From positions 19,130 through 83,129 of the forward strand of contig NZ_MWUJ01000017.1 of assembly GCF_002210225.1 (NCBI RefSeq): a stretch of 64,000 bases of DNA, read 5' to 3'. This DNA is from Geofilum rhodophaeum. GTDB lineage: Bacteria; Bacteroidota; Bacteroidia; Bacteroidales; Marinilabiliaceae. The position numbers and the translations under genes were made by a program. Of the stretch, positions 17,006-26,257 are shown piece by piece; positions within the stretch are counted from its first letter, which is position 1, and every line of letters starts with the position of its first letter. The notes beneath the pieces are model-generated. The model was not told where the DNA came from and made no database searches. It saw nothing but the letters and a program-made list of their open reading frames with translations.

Positions 17006-18472
17006 TTATTGCTGGCGACGTGCACCCAGCTCTCTTTCCAGCATGACTTCTTTTTCTTTGTTTATTTCATAAAACAGCATGGCTGCAATGGCCACAAAGA
17101 AAGTGAGTGCAGGGTAAATACTCATGGTCATTAAAACCCCGTTGATGGCCTGGTCGCTTTGCACCGACAGCAAAGGGTCGTAGCCATAGGAGGCCAAAAT
17201 GCCTGAAACCAGAGAGCCGCCAATGCTGAGTCCTGCCTTAAGTCCAAATATCATCGCTGAGAAGATGATGGCGGTGGCACGTCGGTTGTTTTTCCACTCC
17301 GAAAAGTCGGCCACATCTGCGATCATGGCCCACAACAACGGGATGGTTAAACCGTAGAAGAAGCCATGCACTATTTGCGTAATAAATACCAAGCCTATGT
17401 TGTTGGGCCCGATAAAGAAGAACATGAATTGTGCTATGGCCGAAATGGTAAGTGCCCCGATAAAGAGATCGCGTTTTCCGTATTTGTCTGCAATGGGTTT
17501 GGACAGTGCAATGGCAATAATCATCAGGATAATGCCCGAAGCGTTGAAGAGGCTGAAGGCGGATGATGCCGGATCCTCCGGCCAATGGAAACCATGTAAG
17601 CCCATCCCGGTAAGCAGTCCGTTGAGTCCGTCAATAAAACTGTTGAATCCTATGGCCGATAAAAAGGCCGCGGTTTCGGCTTCTTTCAGATAGTTTTCGA
17701 AATAGTAGATGTAAACCCCGCCCTTCAATGAAAGGGTAATGAAAATAAAAACGGTAACAATGAGCATGATTACCCAGGGCTTGTTGTGCATCAGATCGGA
17801 GAGGTCTTGCCGCACGCTGGTTTTGTTTTCTTGTGCGGGTACAACACGCTCCTTGGTGGTTAAGAAGGTTATGATGAAGAAAAGCACACCCACTGCCGCA
17901 AAGATACCCATCACTTTTTCAAAACCAACAGCCCGGTCGCCTTCGCCCAAAATCAGCACCAGCGGAAGCAGAATTACTTGAACCACAAATTGAGCTATGG
18001 TTACTGCCGTAAAGCGATACGATGAAATGCTGTTGCGTTCCTTCATGTTACCGGTTAATACACCGCTGAGTGAGGCATAGGGCAGGTTGTTGGCCGAATA
18101 TACCAGCACAAGCAGGACGTAGGTAATCATGGCATATATGATTTTGCCTGTAGGACTGAAGTTTGGGGTGCTGAAGGCCAAAAGAGCTACTACGCCAAAA
18201 GGTATGCTGGTCCATAAGATCCATGGTCTGAATTTACCCCAGCGGGTATTGGTCCGATCGGCAATAACGCCCATAATGGGGTTGAAGAAGGCGCCAATCA
18301 TACCACCAACAAAGATGATGACGGTAGCCGACTTGCCCGGGATTTGATAAACATCGGTGTAAAAGTAGGCCAGGAAGGTCATAAGGGTTTGAAAGATGAG
18401 GTTGGCGGCCAGGTCGCCAAGGCTATAACCTACCTTTTCGAGAACGGAAATTTTTTCTGTGCGGGTTTCCAT
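17006..18472 (-). CDS. GPH-family sugar:cation symporter (XynB/MelB type)
   Basis: 488 residues, about 12 membrane helices, of the glycoside-pentoside-hexuronide family: N-terminal KVGYSLGDLAANLIFQT, GVIADRTNTRWGKFRPWIL (MelB-type cytoplasmic loop), WAMIADVADFSEWKNNRRATAII and a C-terminal helix pair. It would import xylose oligomers with Na+ or H+. First gene of the xylan transcript: the GH10 gene starts 30 nt later. The set contains no SusC/SusD pair and no regulator. Confidence 0.92.
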   Translation of the reverse strand: METRTEKISVLEKVGYSLGDLAANLIFQTLMTFLAYFYTDVYQIPGKSATVIIFVGGMIGAFFNPIMGVIADRTNTRWGKFRPWILWTSIPFGVVALLAFSTPNFSPTGKIIYAMITYVLLVLVYSANNLPYASLSGVLTGNMKERNSISSYRFTAVTIAQFVVQVILLPLVLILGEGDRAVGFEKVMGIFAAVGVLFFIITFLTTKERVVPAQENKTSVRQDLSDLMHNKPWVIMLIVTVFIFITLSLKGGVYIYYFENYLKEAETAAFLSAIGFNSFIDGLNGLLTGMGLHGFHWPEDPASSAFSLFNASGIILMIIAIALSKPIADKYGKRDLFIGALTISAIAQFMFFFIGPNNIGLVFITQIVHGFFYGLTIPLLWAMIADVADFSEWKNNRRATAIIFSAMIFGLKAGLSIGGSLVSGILASYGYDPLLSVQSDQAINGVLMTMSIYPALTFFVAIAAMLFYEINKEKEVMLERELGARRQQ

Positions 18473-18658
18473 GAAATGTGGTTTTTATGTGGGGCAGCGT
18501 TTTGTTAATAAAAGTTTGCCATTGTTTTCAGAGGTAAAAATAGGCCCAAAGGCTGAAGTTCGGATGGACTTTGAATTTATTTACCCCATATAAACAGAAA
18601 AATCCACTTTTGAGGAGAGCTGTCTGCTTTTTATGCACTTTTTGATGATAATTTTACC
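18473..18658. other. Intergenic region upstream of the GPH transporter
   Basis: AT-rich spacer. On the minus strand a TATTTTTA (7 of 8 to TAnnTTTG) is present near 18535, but I see no well-placed TTTG, so the promoter of the xylan set is not resolved. No convincing ORF. Confidence 0.3.
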
Positions 18659-18708
18659 AAAAAAAGAGGGGATGATGAAGGGTTTTATGCCTTTCATCAT
18701 CCCCTCTT
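18659..18708 (-). terminator. Intrinsic terminator after hisIE
   Basis: On the minus strand, a ~17-bp stem (AAGAGGGGATGATGAAAG pairing with CTTCATCATCCCC..., one bulge), followed by seven T. It lies 51 bp after the hisIE stop and ends the purU-his transcript. Confidence 0.88.
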
Positions 18709-18759
18709 ATATTTGCACCGTGCGATCTTTTAGGTGCTTTTCGAAGCTTGCTTTGGGCT

Positions 18760-19359
18760 TTACTTATGTCGTTTTTTTAGTTCTCTGGCCAGGTCTTCAA
18801 GGCGGTAACCTTTATGCGTCAGTAAAACGATGAGGTGGTACAAGAGGTCGGCGCCTTCGTAAAGAAAGTTTTCATCGTCGTTGGCCATAGCTCCAATGAT
18901 GGTCTCCACGGCTTCCTCACCCACTTTCTGAGTAATTTTACGGGTGCCCCTGTTAAACAAAGAGGTGGTGTACGAGCCTTCGGGCATCTCCTTTTTACGA
19001 AGGTCGATAAAGTCCTGCAGGTGCTTTAAAAACAGCAGGTCGTCTTGTTGGTTGACTTCGTTCCAGCAGGTGTCGGACCCGGTGTGACAGGTGGGGCCCA
19101 TGGGTTGGCACTTGATCAACAAGGTGTCGTCGTCGCAGTCGGAGGAAATGGAAACCACTTCCAGAAAGTTGCCCGATTCTTCGCCCTTGGTCCACAAGCG
19201 CTTTTTGGAGCGGCTGTAAAAGGTTACCCGCTTTTCTTTTTGGGTTTTTTCCAGCGCTTCGGCATTCATGTAGCCCAGCATCAGTACCTTGCCGGTGAGG
19301 TGGTCTTGTATGATGGCCGGAACCAGTCCGTCACTGGTTTTGGAGAAATCTACTTTCAT
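18760..19359 (-). CDS. hisIE: Bifunctional phosphoribosyl-AMP cyclohydrolase / phosphoribosyl-ATP pyrophosphatase
   Basis: Steps 2 and 3 of histidine synthesis. 199 residues: HisI domain about 1-105 (VPAIIQDHLTGKVLMLGYMN, SRSKKRLWTKGEESGN, ISSDCDDDTLLIKCQPMGPTCHTGSDTCW with the Zn/Mg-binding Asp and Cys residues), then HisE domain about 108-199 (FNRGTRKITQKVGEEAVETIIGA, EGADLLYHLIVLL). Last gene of the minus-strand his block, 17 nt after hisF. Confidence 0.96.
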   Translation of the reverse strand: MKVDFSKTSDGLVPAIIQDHLTGKVLMLGYMNAEALEKTQKEKRVTFYSRSKKRLWTKGEESGNFLEVVSISSDCDDDTLLIKCQPMGPTCHTGSDTCWNEVNQQDDLLFLKHLQDFIDLRKKEMPEGSYTTSLFNRGTRKITQKVGEEAVETIIGAMANDDENFLYEGADLLYHLIVLLTHKGYRLEDLARELKKRHK

Positions 19360-19376
19360 GATATTTACTTTTATGG

Positions 19377-20135
19377 TTAGCGAACCGGGATGCCCTGCTC
19401 GCTCAAATATTCTTTCAGAAGGGGCACCGATATTTCATTGTAGTGAAAAACGCTGGCAGCCAGAGCAGCATCGGCCTTTCCTTGAATAAAAGCATCTCGG
19501 AAATGTTCCATGTTCCCTGCGCCCCCTGAGGCAATTATGGGAATGTTCAAATCTTCGCTTAAGCGGGCCAATGCTTCATTGGCAAAACCCTGTTTCACCC
19601 CATCGTGATCCATGCTGGTAAACAGGATTTCTCCGGCACCGCGGTCTTCTGCCTCTTTGGCCCAGGAAAACAGTTTTTTCTCCGTGAAAATGCGCCCTCC
19701 GTTCACCGTTACCGTCCAGTCTCCAGCCGCTTCTTCCTGTTTGGCATCAATGGCCACTACCACAAACTGGCTGCCAAAGTGGCGCGAAAGGTTGTTGATC
19801 AATTGGGGATTACGCACGGCTGCCGAATTGATGCTTATTTTGTCTGCACCCGCATTCAACAGCGCTTCCGCATCGCTCAGCTCGGAGATGCCTCCCCCTA
19901 CTGTAAAGGGAATATTGATGTGGCGGGCAATGCGGTGCACCAGGTCGACAAAAGTCTTACGTCCCTCGTGACTTGCGGTGATGTCCAGAAAAACCAGCTC
20001 GTCTGCCCCCTGTTGGGCATAGGCCGTCGCCAATTCAACCGGGTCGCCCACGGTTTTTAATTCAACAAACTTGACACCCTTCACGGTCATGCCGTCTTTG
20101 ATGTCGAGACAGGGAATAATTCTTTTGGCCAACAT
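19377..20135 (-). CDS. hisF: Imidazole glycerol phosphate synthase, cyclase subunit
   Basis: 252-residue (beta/alpha)8 barrel that joins ammonia from HisH to PRFAR, giving imidazole-glycerol phosphate and AICAR. Signatures: [21 protein letters not shown] with catalytic Asp, [40 protein letters not shown] with the second catalytic Asp, [12 protein letters not shown]. Located between hisA and hisIE, as in typical HAF(I)E blocks. Confidence 0.97.
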   Translation of the reverse strand: MLAKRIIPCLDIKDGMTVKGVKFVELKTVGDPVELATAYAQQGADELVFLDITASHEGRKTFVDLVHRIARHINIPFTVGGGISELSDAEALLNAGADKISINSAAVRNPQLINNLSRHFGSQFVVVAIDAKQEEAAGDWTVTVNGGRIFTEKKLFSWAKEAEDRGAGEILFTSMDHDGVKQGFANEALARLSEDLNIPIIASGGAGNMEHFRDAFIQGKADAALAASVFHYNEISVPLLKEYLSEQGIPVR

Positions 20136-20169
20136 AAGCTTTGGTTTAAGGGGTTTGTATACTTCTATA

Positions 20170-20910
20170 CTATTGCATTAATTTTTCCAGGTCTTTCAGG
20201 GCAATGCGCCCCTCGTATATGGCTTTTCCGAAAATTACGGCCGGAACGCCGGCTTCCTGAAGGGCTTCGATATCTGCCATCTTGCTTACGCCTCCGCTGG
20301 CAATCAGATAAAGGTCCGGAAAGCGCGCCAGGATGTCCCGATAGAGTCCGTTCGCCGGTCCCTCCAACATGCCGTCCTTGCTGATGTCGGTGCAAATGGT
20401 TTGCGTAATGCCTTTTGAGCGGTAATGCTCCAAAAAGGGGAAAAGCTCCAGGTCGGAGGTCTCCAGCCAACCCGAAATGGCTATTTTTCGGTCCTTAACA
20501 TCCGAGCCCAAAATGATTTTATCCGGGCCGTATTGGCCAATCCAGCGTTCGAATTCTTCAGGCTTTTTAACCGCAATACTGCCGCCCGTTACCATCTGCG
20601 CCCCACTTTCAAAAGCAATGCGCAAATCGTCCGTGCTTTTTAGTCCCCCGCCAAAATCAATCACCAAGCCGGTTTTGGCAGCAATGCGTTCGAGCACTTT
20701 GTGGTTGATGATGTGTCCGGCTTTGGCTCCGTCTAAATCCACAAGGTGTAACCTTCTAATGCCATGATTTTCAAACTCCAGAGCCACCTCTACCGGGTCT
20801 TCGTTGTAGACCTTTTTGGTGGAATAATCGCCCTTGCTCAGGCGTACACATTTGCCATCAATCAGGTCGATGGCCGGTATGGGTTCTGTTTTTGGGGCGT
20901 TATGACTCAT
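20170..20910 (-). CDS. hisA: Phosphoribosylformimino-5-aminoimidazole carboxamide ribotide isomerase
   Basis: 246 residues, (beta/alpha)8 barrel, Amadori isomerisation of ProFAR to PRFAR. Visible: [18 protein letters not shown] with catalytic Asp, [52 protein letters not shown] with the second catalytic Asp, [18 protein letters not shown] at 20910 is 2 nt after the hisH stop, so tightly coupled. Confidence 0.97.
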   Translation of the reverse strand: MSHNAPKTEPIPAIDLIDGKCVRLSKGDYSTKKVYNEDPVEVALEFENHGIRRLHLVDLDGAKAGHIINHKVLERIAAKTGLVIDFGGGLKSTDDLRIAFESGAQMVTGGSIAVKKPEEFERWIGQYGPDKIILGSDVKDRKIAISGWLETSDLELFPFLEHYRSKGITQTICTDISKDGMLEGPANGLYRDILARFPDLYLIASGGVSKMADIEALQEAGVPAVIFGKAIYEGRIALKDLEKLMQ

Positions 20911-20912
20911 TA

Positions 20913-21521
20913 TTACAGCTCAATAAAACGTTTCAGGATGCGCAGACCAACCGGTCCGCTCTTCTCGGGGTGGAATTGTGTGGCGAAATAATTGTCCTTT
21001 TGAAGGGCAGCACTAAAGGGCAGAAGGTAATTGGTGCCGGCTGCCGTATGCGGCCCCAGGGCCGCATAGTAACTGTGCACAAAATACACGTAACTGCCTT
21101 CCATACTTTGGTCGAACAAATCGCTTTTCAAATTGCTGATTTGGTTCCAGCCCATGTGTGGAATCTTAAGATTGTCGGGGTTGGGCCGGGGCAGGACAAA
21201 CTTGCGAATGGGCTCGTCGAAGATGCCCAGGCAGTCGACCCCTCCCTCTTCACTGTGACTGCCCATGAGCTGCATGCCCAGACAAACGCCCAGTAAGGGT
21301 TGCCTGAGTTGGCAGATGAGCGTGTCCAGTCCCTTTTCTTTCAAAAAGGCCATGGTGGTACTGGCTTCGCCCACGCCGGGAAAAATGACCTTGTCGGCGC
21401 GACTTATTTTTTCCGGGTCCGCAGTTATTTCAGCCCGATAACCCAATTGAATCAGGGCGTTGTTCACCGAGCGAATATTGCCGGCGTTGTATTTTATGAT
21501 GACAATTTCGGGTTGCGCCAT
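20913..21521 (-). CDS. hisH: Imidazole glycerol phosphate synthase, glutaminase subunit
   Basis: 202-residue class I glutamine amidotransferase partner of HisF. Nucleophile Cys80 in [12 protein letters not shown], oxyanion region PGVGEAS, His-Glu pair in [10 protein letters not shown]. Starts 3 nt after the purU stop. Confidence 0.97.
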   Translation of the reverse strand: MAQPEIVIIKYNAGNIRSVNNALIQLGYRAEITADPEKISRADKVIFPGVGEASTTMAFLKEKGLDTLICQLRQPLLGVCLGMQLMGSHSEEGGVDCLGIFDEPIRKFVLPRPNPDNLKIPHMGWNQISNLKSDLFDQSMEGSYVYFVHSYYAALGPHTAAGTNYLLPFSAALQKDNYFATQFHPEKSGPVGLRILKRFIEL

Positions 21522-21524
21522 TTG

Positions 21525-22394
21525 CTATTGAAATACTACGGTTTTGTTTTTATAGACCAGGGTTTTGCGGTCAATGTGCGCCATCACGGCACGCGAAAGT
21601 ACAATCTTTTCGATGTCCCTTCCCTTTTGAATCAGGCGCTCCACGCTGTCGTGGTGTGTAATGCGCGCCACATCTTGCTCGATGATGGGACCGGCATCCA
21701 GGTCGGTCGTCACATAGTGGCTGGTGGCCCCAATGATTTTAACCCCTCTGGCATGGGCTGCATGATAGGGTTTGGCACCGATGAAGGCCGGTAAAAAAGA
21801 GTGGTGTATGTTGATTACCCGCTCGGGAAAATGATCCACAAAAGATTGGGACAGAATCTGCATGTAACGCGCCAACACAATGAAATCGACCCGGTGCTCC
21901 TTTAAAAGCTCCAGTTCTTTGGCCTCTTGCGCCGCCTTGGTCTCAGCGGTGATGGGAAGGTGGAAGTAAGGGATGCCAAAGTTGGCCGCCACTCCTTCCA
22001 TATCTTTGTGGTTGCTGATGATCAGGGGGATTTCTACCCGCATTTCTCCACTCTGGTAGCGGGCCAGTAAATCGTAGAGGCAATGCGACATTTTACTCAC
22101 AAAAAGCGCCATACGGGGGATGTGGTCCGAGAAATGCAGTTTCCACTTCATTTTACAGGGCGTAGCTATGGCAAATTCAAAAGCCGGCTCAATTTGGTCA
22201 CGCTCCAGTTCAAAGTTTTGCAGTTCCCATTCTACCCGCATAAAAAAGCGCCCCTCGTCGCGATCGGTATGCTGATCGAGGGCAACAATGTTGCCGTTGT
22301 TTCGGTGAATGAAATCGGTTACCCGGGCCACTATGCCCCGCTGGTCGGGACAATGAATGCGGATTATGGCGGTTTCGCTGTGATTCTTGCTCAT
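21525..22394 (-). CDS. purU: Formyltetrahydrofolate deformylase
   Basis: 289 residues from ATG 22394; the open frame continues to a TTG at 22406, but MSKNHSETAIIRIHCPDQRGIVARV is the natural start. An N-terminal ACT domain (~8-90, regulatory, methionine/glycine-sensing in E. coli) precedes the formyl-transferase-like domain with INIHHSFLPAFIGAKPYHAAHARGVKIIGATSHYVT (catalytic Asn/His/Asp region). Hydrolyses 10-formyl-THF to formate and THF. Placed at the head of the his block, 3 nt before hisH; the HisF by-product AICAR is itself formylated with 10-formyl-THF, so the pairing makes biochemical sense. Confidence 0.93.
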   Translation of the reverse strand: MSKNHSETAIIRIHCPDQRGIVARVTDFIHRNNGNIVALDQHTDRDEGRFFMRVEWELQNFELERDQIEPAFEFAIATPCKMKWKLHFSDHIPRMALFVSKMSHCLYDLLARYQSGEMRVEIPLIISNHKDMEGVAANFGIPYFHLPITAETKAAQEAKELELLKEHRVDFIVLARYMQILSQSFVDHFPERVINIHHSFLPAFIGAKPYHAAHARGVKIIGATSHYVTTDLDAGPIIEQDVARITHHDSVERLIQKGRDIEKIVLSRAVMAHIDRKTLVYKNKTVVFQ

Positions 22395-22423
22395 TTTGCT
22401 GCTCAAAAACTTAAAAATGTATG

Positions 22424-22431
22424 CAAAAATA
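22424..22431 (-). promoter_or_regulatory. -7 element TATTTTTG for purU-his
   Basis: Exact TAnnTTTG match on the minus strand, 29 nt upstream of the purU ATG. No well-placed TTTG for -33. No leader peptide rich in His codons is visible, so histidine attenuation is not supported here. Confidence 0.45.
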
Positions 22432-22494
22432 CAGAAAATAATTGGAGTGTGTAAGCCATTTGCGGCAAAAGGCGGCAGTCCGAAACAAGCTTGC

Positions 22495-23298
22495 CTATTC
22501 CAGGTAGTAGAGCAAAGTCTTTAAGAAGAGTTCCGGTTGCTCGGCATGGAGCCAGTGTCCGGCATTGGGTACCGTAACCAGCTGGGCACCCGGAAAAAAC
22601 TGATTGATCACCAGGGTGTCTTCATCCTTGATGTAAGGAGAGAGTGCCCCCCGGATGAATATGGTTTCCGGATTGTGATCTGTGGCCGGTTTGGGCAGAT
22701 GGGAAAAGCCGTCCATTAGCTCGGGCAGGTTGCGCCGCAATACCGGCAGATTAATCTGCCATTGGTATTGTCCCTGTTTGTTGCGCTTCACGTTTTTTAA
22801 TAGAAACAAGCGCAAAGTGCGCGAAGGAAAATCCTTTTTCAGCGCAGCCTCCAATTCTGCCCGGTTATTGGCCTCCTCCGGCTTCAGCTGCAAGAGTGCA
22901 TCCAAAATCTTTTCATGATTGGCGGTGGTTTCGGCATAGTTGGCAAAGGAGCTGTAATTTTTTGGTGCGATGTCGGCCACGATAAGCTTTTGAACGCTTT
23001 CGGGATGCTCCAGGGCCATGCGCATAGCCGTTTTTCCGCCCATCGAATGGCCCAGTAAAACTACGGGTTCCGAGGTCTTTGCGCGAATGGTTTCGTAGAG
23101 GTCGGCCGCCATTAAGTCGTAGCTGTGCTCCTCGGCATGGGCACTTTGTCCGTGGTTGCGCTGGTCCACCAACAACACCCGAAAACGGTCCTCCAATTGG
23201 GCCGCTACCGACAACCAATTGTCCGATGCGCCGTAGAGTCCGTGAACAATTACGATGGTGGTGGCACCCTGGCCCATTTCCCTGCAGAAAAGCTCCAT
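22495..23298 (-). CDS. Alpha/beta-hydrolase, YbfF-type esterase
   Basis: 267 residues, cytoplasmic. Alpha/beta-hydrolase fold with HGLYGASDNW (oxyanion loop), LLVDQRNHGQSAHA, nucleophile elbow GHSMGGKTAM (Ser), and a C-terminal NAGHWLHAEQPELF supplying the catalytic His. Closest in style to E. coli YbfF acyl esterases. Starts 2 nt after the pdxJ stop, so it is the second gene of a pdxJ-esterase unit. The natural substrate is not evident. Confidence 0.88.
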   Translation of the reverse strand: MELFCREMGQGATTIVIVHGLYGASDNWLSVAAQLEDRFRVLLVDQRNHGQSAHAEEHSYDLMAADLYETIRAKTSEPVVLLGHSMGGKTAMRMALEHPESVQKLIVADIAPKNYSSFANYAETTANHEKILDALLQLKPEEANNRAELEAALKKDFPSRTLRLFLLKNVKRNKQGQYQWQINLPVLRRNLPELMDGFSHLPKPATDHNPETIFIRGALSPYIKDEDTLVINQFFPGAQLVTVPNAGHWLHAEQPELFLKTLLYYLE

Positions 23299-23300
23299 AG

Positions 23301-24023
23301 CTACTTGTCCTTGTTCAACAATTCCTTATAACGGGCAATGGTCTTTTCCAGTCCCAGGTAGAGGGCCTCTGCGATCAGCGCATGCCCTATGGATACTTCT
23401 TTGAGGTAGGGAATACGCTCGTTAAAGAATTTGAGGTTTTCGAGACTTAAATCGTGACCAGCATTGATTTTAAGTCCAATTTTATTGGCCAATTGTGCCG
23501 CTTCTACAAAGGGGGCAATGGCTTTTTCGCGATCGGCCAGGTAGCCGCTCGCATAGGGTTCGGTATACAGCTCTATGCGGTCGGTGTTGGTCTCCGCCGC
23601 TTTTTGAATCATTTCCAGCTCCGTGCCCACAAAAATGGATGTTCTGATGCCACATTCCTTCAGTTCCGCAATGACATCCTGTAAAAAAGACTGCCGGGCA
23701 ATGGTGTCCCAACCTGCGTTGGAGGTGAGTGCTTCCGGCGGATCTGGTACCAGCGTAACCTGATGGGGTCGAACACTCTTTACCAGTTCAAGGAACTCCC
23801 GGGAAGGGTAGCCTTCAATATTAAACTCGGTTCGAATCACTCCCCTTAGGTCGTGTACATCCTTGCGTCGGATATGTCTTTCGTCGGGTCGCGGGTGTAC
23901 GGTAATGCCGTCGGCACCGAAGTTTTGTGCGTCTACCGCCACTTTTACAACATCTGGCACATTTCCTCCCCTCGAATTGCGCAGGGTGGCTATTTTATTT
24001 ATGTTTACACTGAGCTTGGTCAT
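23301..24023 (-). CDS. pdxJ: Pyridoxine 5'-phosphate synthase
   Basis: 240-residue TIM barrel that condenses 1-deoxyxylulose 5-phosphate with 3-amino-1-hydroxyacetone phosphate to pyridoxine 5'-phosphate. Signatures: [35 protein letters not shown] with phosphate/His residues, [56 protein letters not shown]. Divergent from the CBS gene; a -7 element lies between. Confidence 0.97.
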   Translation of the reverse strand: MTKLSVNINKIATLRNSRGGNVPDVVKVAVDAQNFGADGITVHPRPDERHIRRKDVHDLRGVIRTEFNIEGYPSREFLELVKSVRPHQVTLVPDPPEALTSNAGWDTIARQSFLQDVIAELKECGIRTSIFVGTELEMIQKAAETNTDRIELYTEPYASGYLADREKAIAPFVEAAQLANKIGLKINAGHDLSLENLKFFNERIPYLKEVSIGHALIAEALYLGLEKTIARYKELLNKDK

Positions 24024-24084
24024 GTTTTGGTATTGGTTTTGTTGGCAGAAAAACGTATCTTACCTAATATTGTTTAACCGGCAA

Positions 24085-24092
24085 CAAAGTTA
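24085..24092 (-). promoter_or_regulatory. -7 element TAACTTTG for pdxJ
   Basis: Exact TAnnTTTG match on the minus strand, in the 94-bp divergent gap between pdxJ and the CBS gene, about 62 nt before the pdxJ start. Confidence 0.45.
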
Positions 24093-24117
24093 TAAAGTAT
24101 TTCATTAATCTGTTTTT

Positions 24118-24783
24118 ATGCTGGCAAAAGATTTGATTTCCGAATTGGTACCGGCCCTGAAGACCTCAGATACCGGCTTGGATGCCCTCAATTGGATGGA
24201 GGCATTCAGGGTGTCGCATTTGCCAATAGTTAATAATCGTATTTTCTTAGGCCTGATTTCAGATGCCGACATCTACGATATGAATGCTGCCGGTGAGCCC
24301 CTGGGTAACCATCGCTTGTCGCTGATGACCCCTTACGTGTTCGATCGTCAGCATATCTACGATGTGGTAGAGATTGCCTCCAGGTTAAAACTCACCATTG
24401 TTCCGGTCCTGGATATGGATAAGCAGTTTTTGGGCGTCATTACCCAACAGGATCTGCTGCAACGTTTCAGCGAACTGATCGCCGCCCACACGCCAGGCGG
24501 CATCCTTCAAATAGAAGTGGGGGTGCGTGATTATGCGCTCTCCGAAATTGCCCGCATTGTAGAGGACGCCGATGGGAAGATTCTGAGTTTGTATGTAACG
24601 CAGGATCCGGAGGGAAGCAGTTTGTACCTTACCCTAAAACTGAATCGAAGCGATTTGCAGCCGGTTGTCCGGGGATTCGAACGCTTCGGGTATAAGGTGA
24701 GGGCAGAATATGGTGCCGAACTGCCTGTCGATGAAACAGCCCGTCGCAATTACGAGTCACTGCTCAAATATCTGAGTGTTTAG
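24118..24783 (+). CDS. CBS-domain pair protein (AcuB-like)
   Basis: 221 residues, soluble. Two CBS motifs in the first ~125 residues (LISELVPALKTSDTGLDALNWMEAFRVSHLPIVNNRIFLGLISDADI, then HIYDVVEIASRLKLTIVPVLDMDKQFLGVITQQDLL), followed by an ACT-like region (LQIEVGVRDYALSEIARIVEDADGKILSLYV). CBS pairs bind adenine nucleotides, so energy or NAD(P) sensing is possible (inference), in line with nadK two genes on. Heads the plus-strand envelope block. The following gene's ATG lies 17 nt after its stop. Confidence 0.87.
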   Translation: MLAKDLISELVPALKTSDTGLDALNWMEAFRVSHLPIVNNRIFLGLISDADIYDMNAAGEPLGNHRLSLMTPYVFDRQHIYDVVEIASRLKLTIVPVLDMDKQFLGVITQQDLLQRFSELIAAHTPGGILQIEVGVRDYALSEIARIVEDADGKILSLYVTQDPEGSSLYLTLKLNRSDLQPVVRGFERFGYKVRAEYGAELPVDETARRNYESLLKYLSV

Positions 24784-24799
24784 AAGAGGAGACCAGTTC

Positions 24800-26212
24800 A
24801 TGAGGTGTTGGATCAGTCGGGCCCGGCCCATTATAATATTGTTTCTCTGGCTGCAGGTGTTTTCCTTGCAGGCTGTAGGTCCTGCCCCCCTTTCCGGTGA
24901 GCGCCTTATGATTGAGGATGTCTTTATTCAGGGCAATCACAGAACCCGGCGTCACGTTGTACTGGCCGAACTCCCATTCCAAATTGGAGATCAGATTGAT
25001 GCATCGGAATTAACGGTGCTGCTGACCAGGGCCAGGGAGAATTTACAGAATACTTCCTTGTTCAATCAGGTGGACCTGGTGGCCGAGCAAGTGAGTCGCA
25101 ATCATGTCGTTGTCCGCGTTGATGTTACCGAACGCTGGTACCTGTGGGCCTTTCCGCTGTTCGAGTCAGAAGGGCGAAATTTTAGTGACTTTTTGCGTTT
25201 GAACGATGGTTCGTATTTTAATTACGGACTGTATTTGAAGCACGACAATTTCAGAGGTCGGAGAGAGCGTCTTCGGCTCCGAATGGTTACCGGCTATAAA
25301 AAGCAGTTGGTTTTTGATTATCAAAAACCAAGCATCAATAAGAAATCGGGCTGGGGCATGAATGTCACCTGGTTGTGGAACGATCAGGTTCCTTACGCTA
25401 CAGAGGACGACAAACAGCTTTTTTTAAAAACACTGGGGAGTCGGCTTATGACGCGAGCTGGCGTTCAATTGTCTTATGCCTATCGTCACCGCTTAGATCA
25501 CCACCATCGCGTTTATATGGGCTATGTGTATGCCGATGCAGCGGACACCCTGCTGCAGGTTAATCCGGACTTCCTGCCTGGTGGAGCCCAAACCAGCGAG
25601 ACACTGGAGCTGGGATACAGTTATGCTTTGGATCGGCGCGACTCAAAAGTGTATCCCTTGCGTGGCTATATGGTCGACTTTTCATTTGCCCGCAAGGGTT
25701 TTGGGGTACTCTCAGACGACAGCGGCTTCTTTCAAGGTCGTCTTAGTGCTTCTTGGCAGACCGATTTGTGGCCCCGTTTTTTTTGGGTGGGATCGGGAGC
25801 GCTGGCAGGTATTGATCAGACTGTTGCTCCATATATTTTTCGGACGGGCCTGGGCTATGAGGACTATCTTAATGGTTTTGAGTATCATGTGATAGACGGA
25901 AGCGCTTATGGCATTTTACAAAGCAAATTGTTGTTTGAATTGCTGCCTCGTCGCGATCATTATTTAAAATGGATTCCCCTCGAGCAGTTTGCCCGCTTTC
26001 ATTATGCATTTTATCTTAAAGCCTTCATCGACGGCGGGTACGTCATTAACGAACAGGAGTCAGCGCTTAATAAGATGGCCAACGAAATGCTGTTGGGTTA
26101 CGGTTTGGGTCTTGATATGGTGACTTTTTACGATAAAGTTTTGAGTCTGAACTATTCTTTTAATAATTTCGCCGAACACCGACTGTACTTTCATTTCAAT
26201 TTGTCGTTTTAA
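24800..26212 (+). CDS. Small Omp85-like outer-membrane protein with one POTRA domain
   Basis: 470 residues from ATG 24800; a GTG at 24776 overlapping the CBS gene is less likely because the signal peptide (IIILFLWLQVFSLQAVG) begins just after 24800. Mature protein: one POTRA domain (about residues 28-110: RLMIEDVFIQGNHRTRRHVVLAELPFQIGD ... VVRVDVTERW), then a ~350-residue barrel sized for 16 strands, ending in the aromatic beta-signal YFHFNLSF. It resembles BamA/TamA-type proteins but has a single POTRA. An Omp85 translocator or assembly role is likely; the client is unknown. Lies in the block that also contains bamA. Confidence 0.8.
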   Translation: MRCWISRARPIIILFLWLQVFSLQAVGPAPLSGERLMIEDVFIQGNHRTRRHVVLAELPFQIGDQIDASELTVLLTRARENLQNTSLFNQVDLVAEQVSRNHVVVRVDVTERWYLWAFPLFESEGRNFSDFLRLNDGSYFNYGLYLKHDNFRGRRERLRLRMVTGYKKQLVFDYQKPSINKKSGWGMNVTWLWNDQVPYATEDDKQLFLKTLGSRLMTRAGVQLSYAYRHRLDHHHRVYMGYVYADAADTLLQVNPDFLPGGAQTSETLELGYSYALDRRDSKVYPLRGYMVDFSFARKGFGVLSDDSGFFQGRLSASWQTDLWPRFFWVGSGALAGIDQTVAPYIFRTGLGYEDYLNGFEYHVIDGSAYGILQSKLLFELLPRRDHYLKWIPLEQFARFHYAFYLKAFIDGGYVINEQESALNKMANEMLLGYGLGLDMVTFYDKVLSLNYSFNNFAEHRLYFHFNLSF

Positions 26213-26215
26213 AAA

Positions 26216-26238
26216 GGCGGCTAATTTTTAAAGCCGTC
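26216..26238 (+). other. Intergenic hairpin between the Omp85-like gene and nadK
   Basis: GGCGGCT/AGCCGTC stem (7 bp with one G-T pair) and a 9-nt AT loop. No T-tract follows, so at most a weak terminator or processing site. Confidence 0.35.
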
Positions 26239-26257
26239 TTATCTTAAGCCAGAATTT

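Noticed and set aside
22407..22494. Search for a His-rich leader peptide before purU-his
   Set aside because: No short ORF with several His codons or attenuator hairpin is visible, unlike the trp leader.
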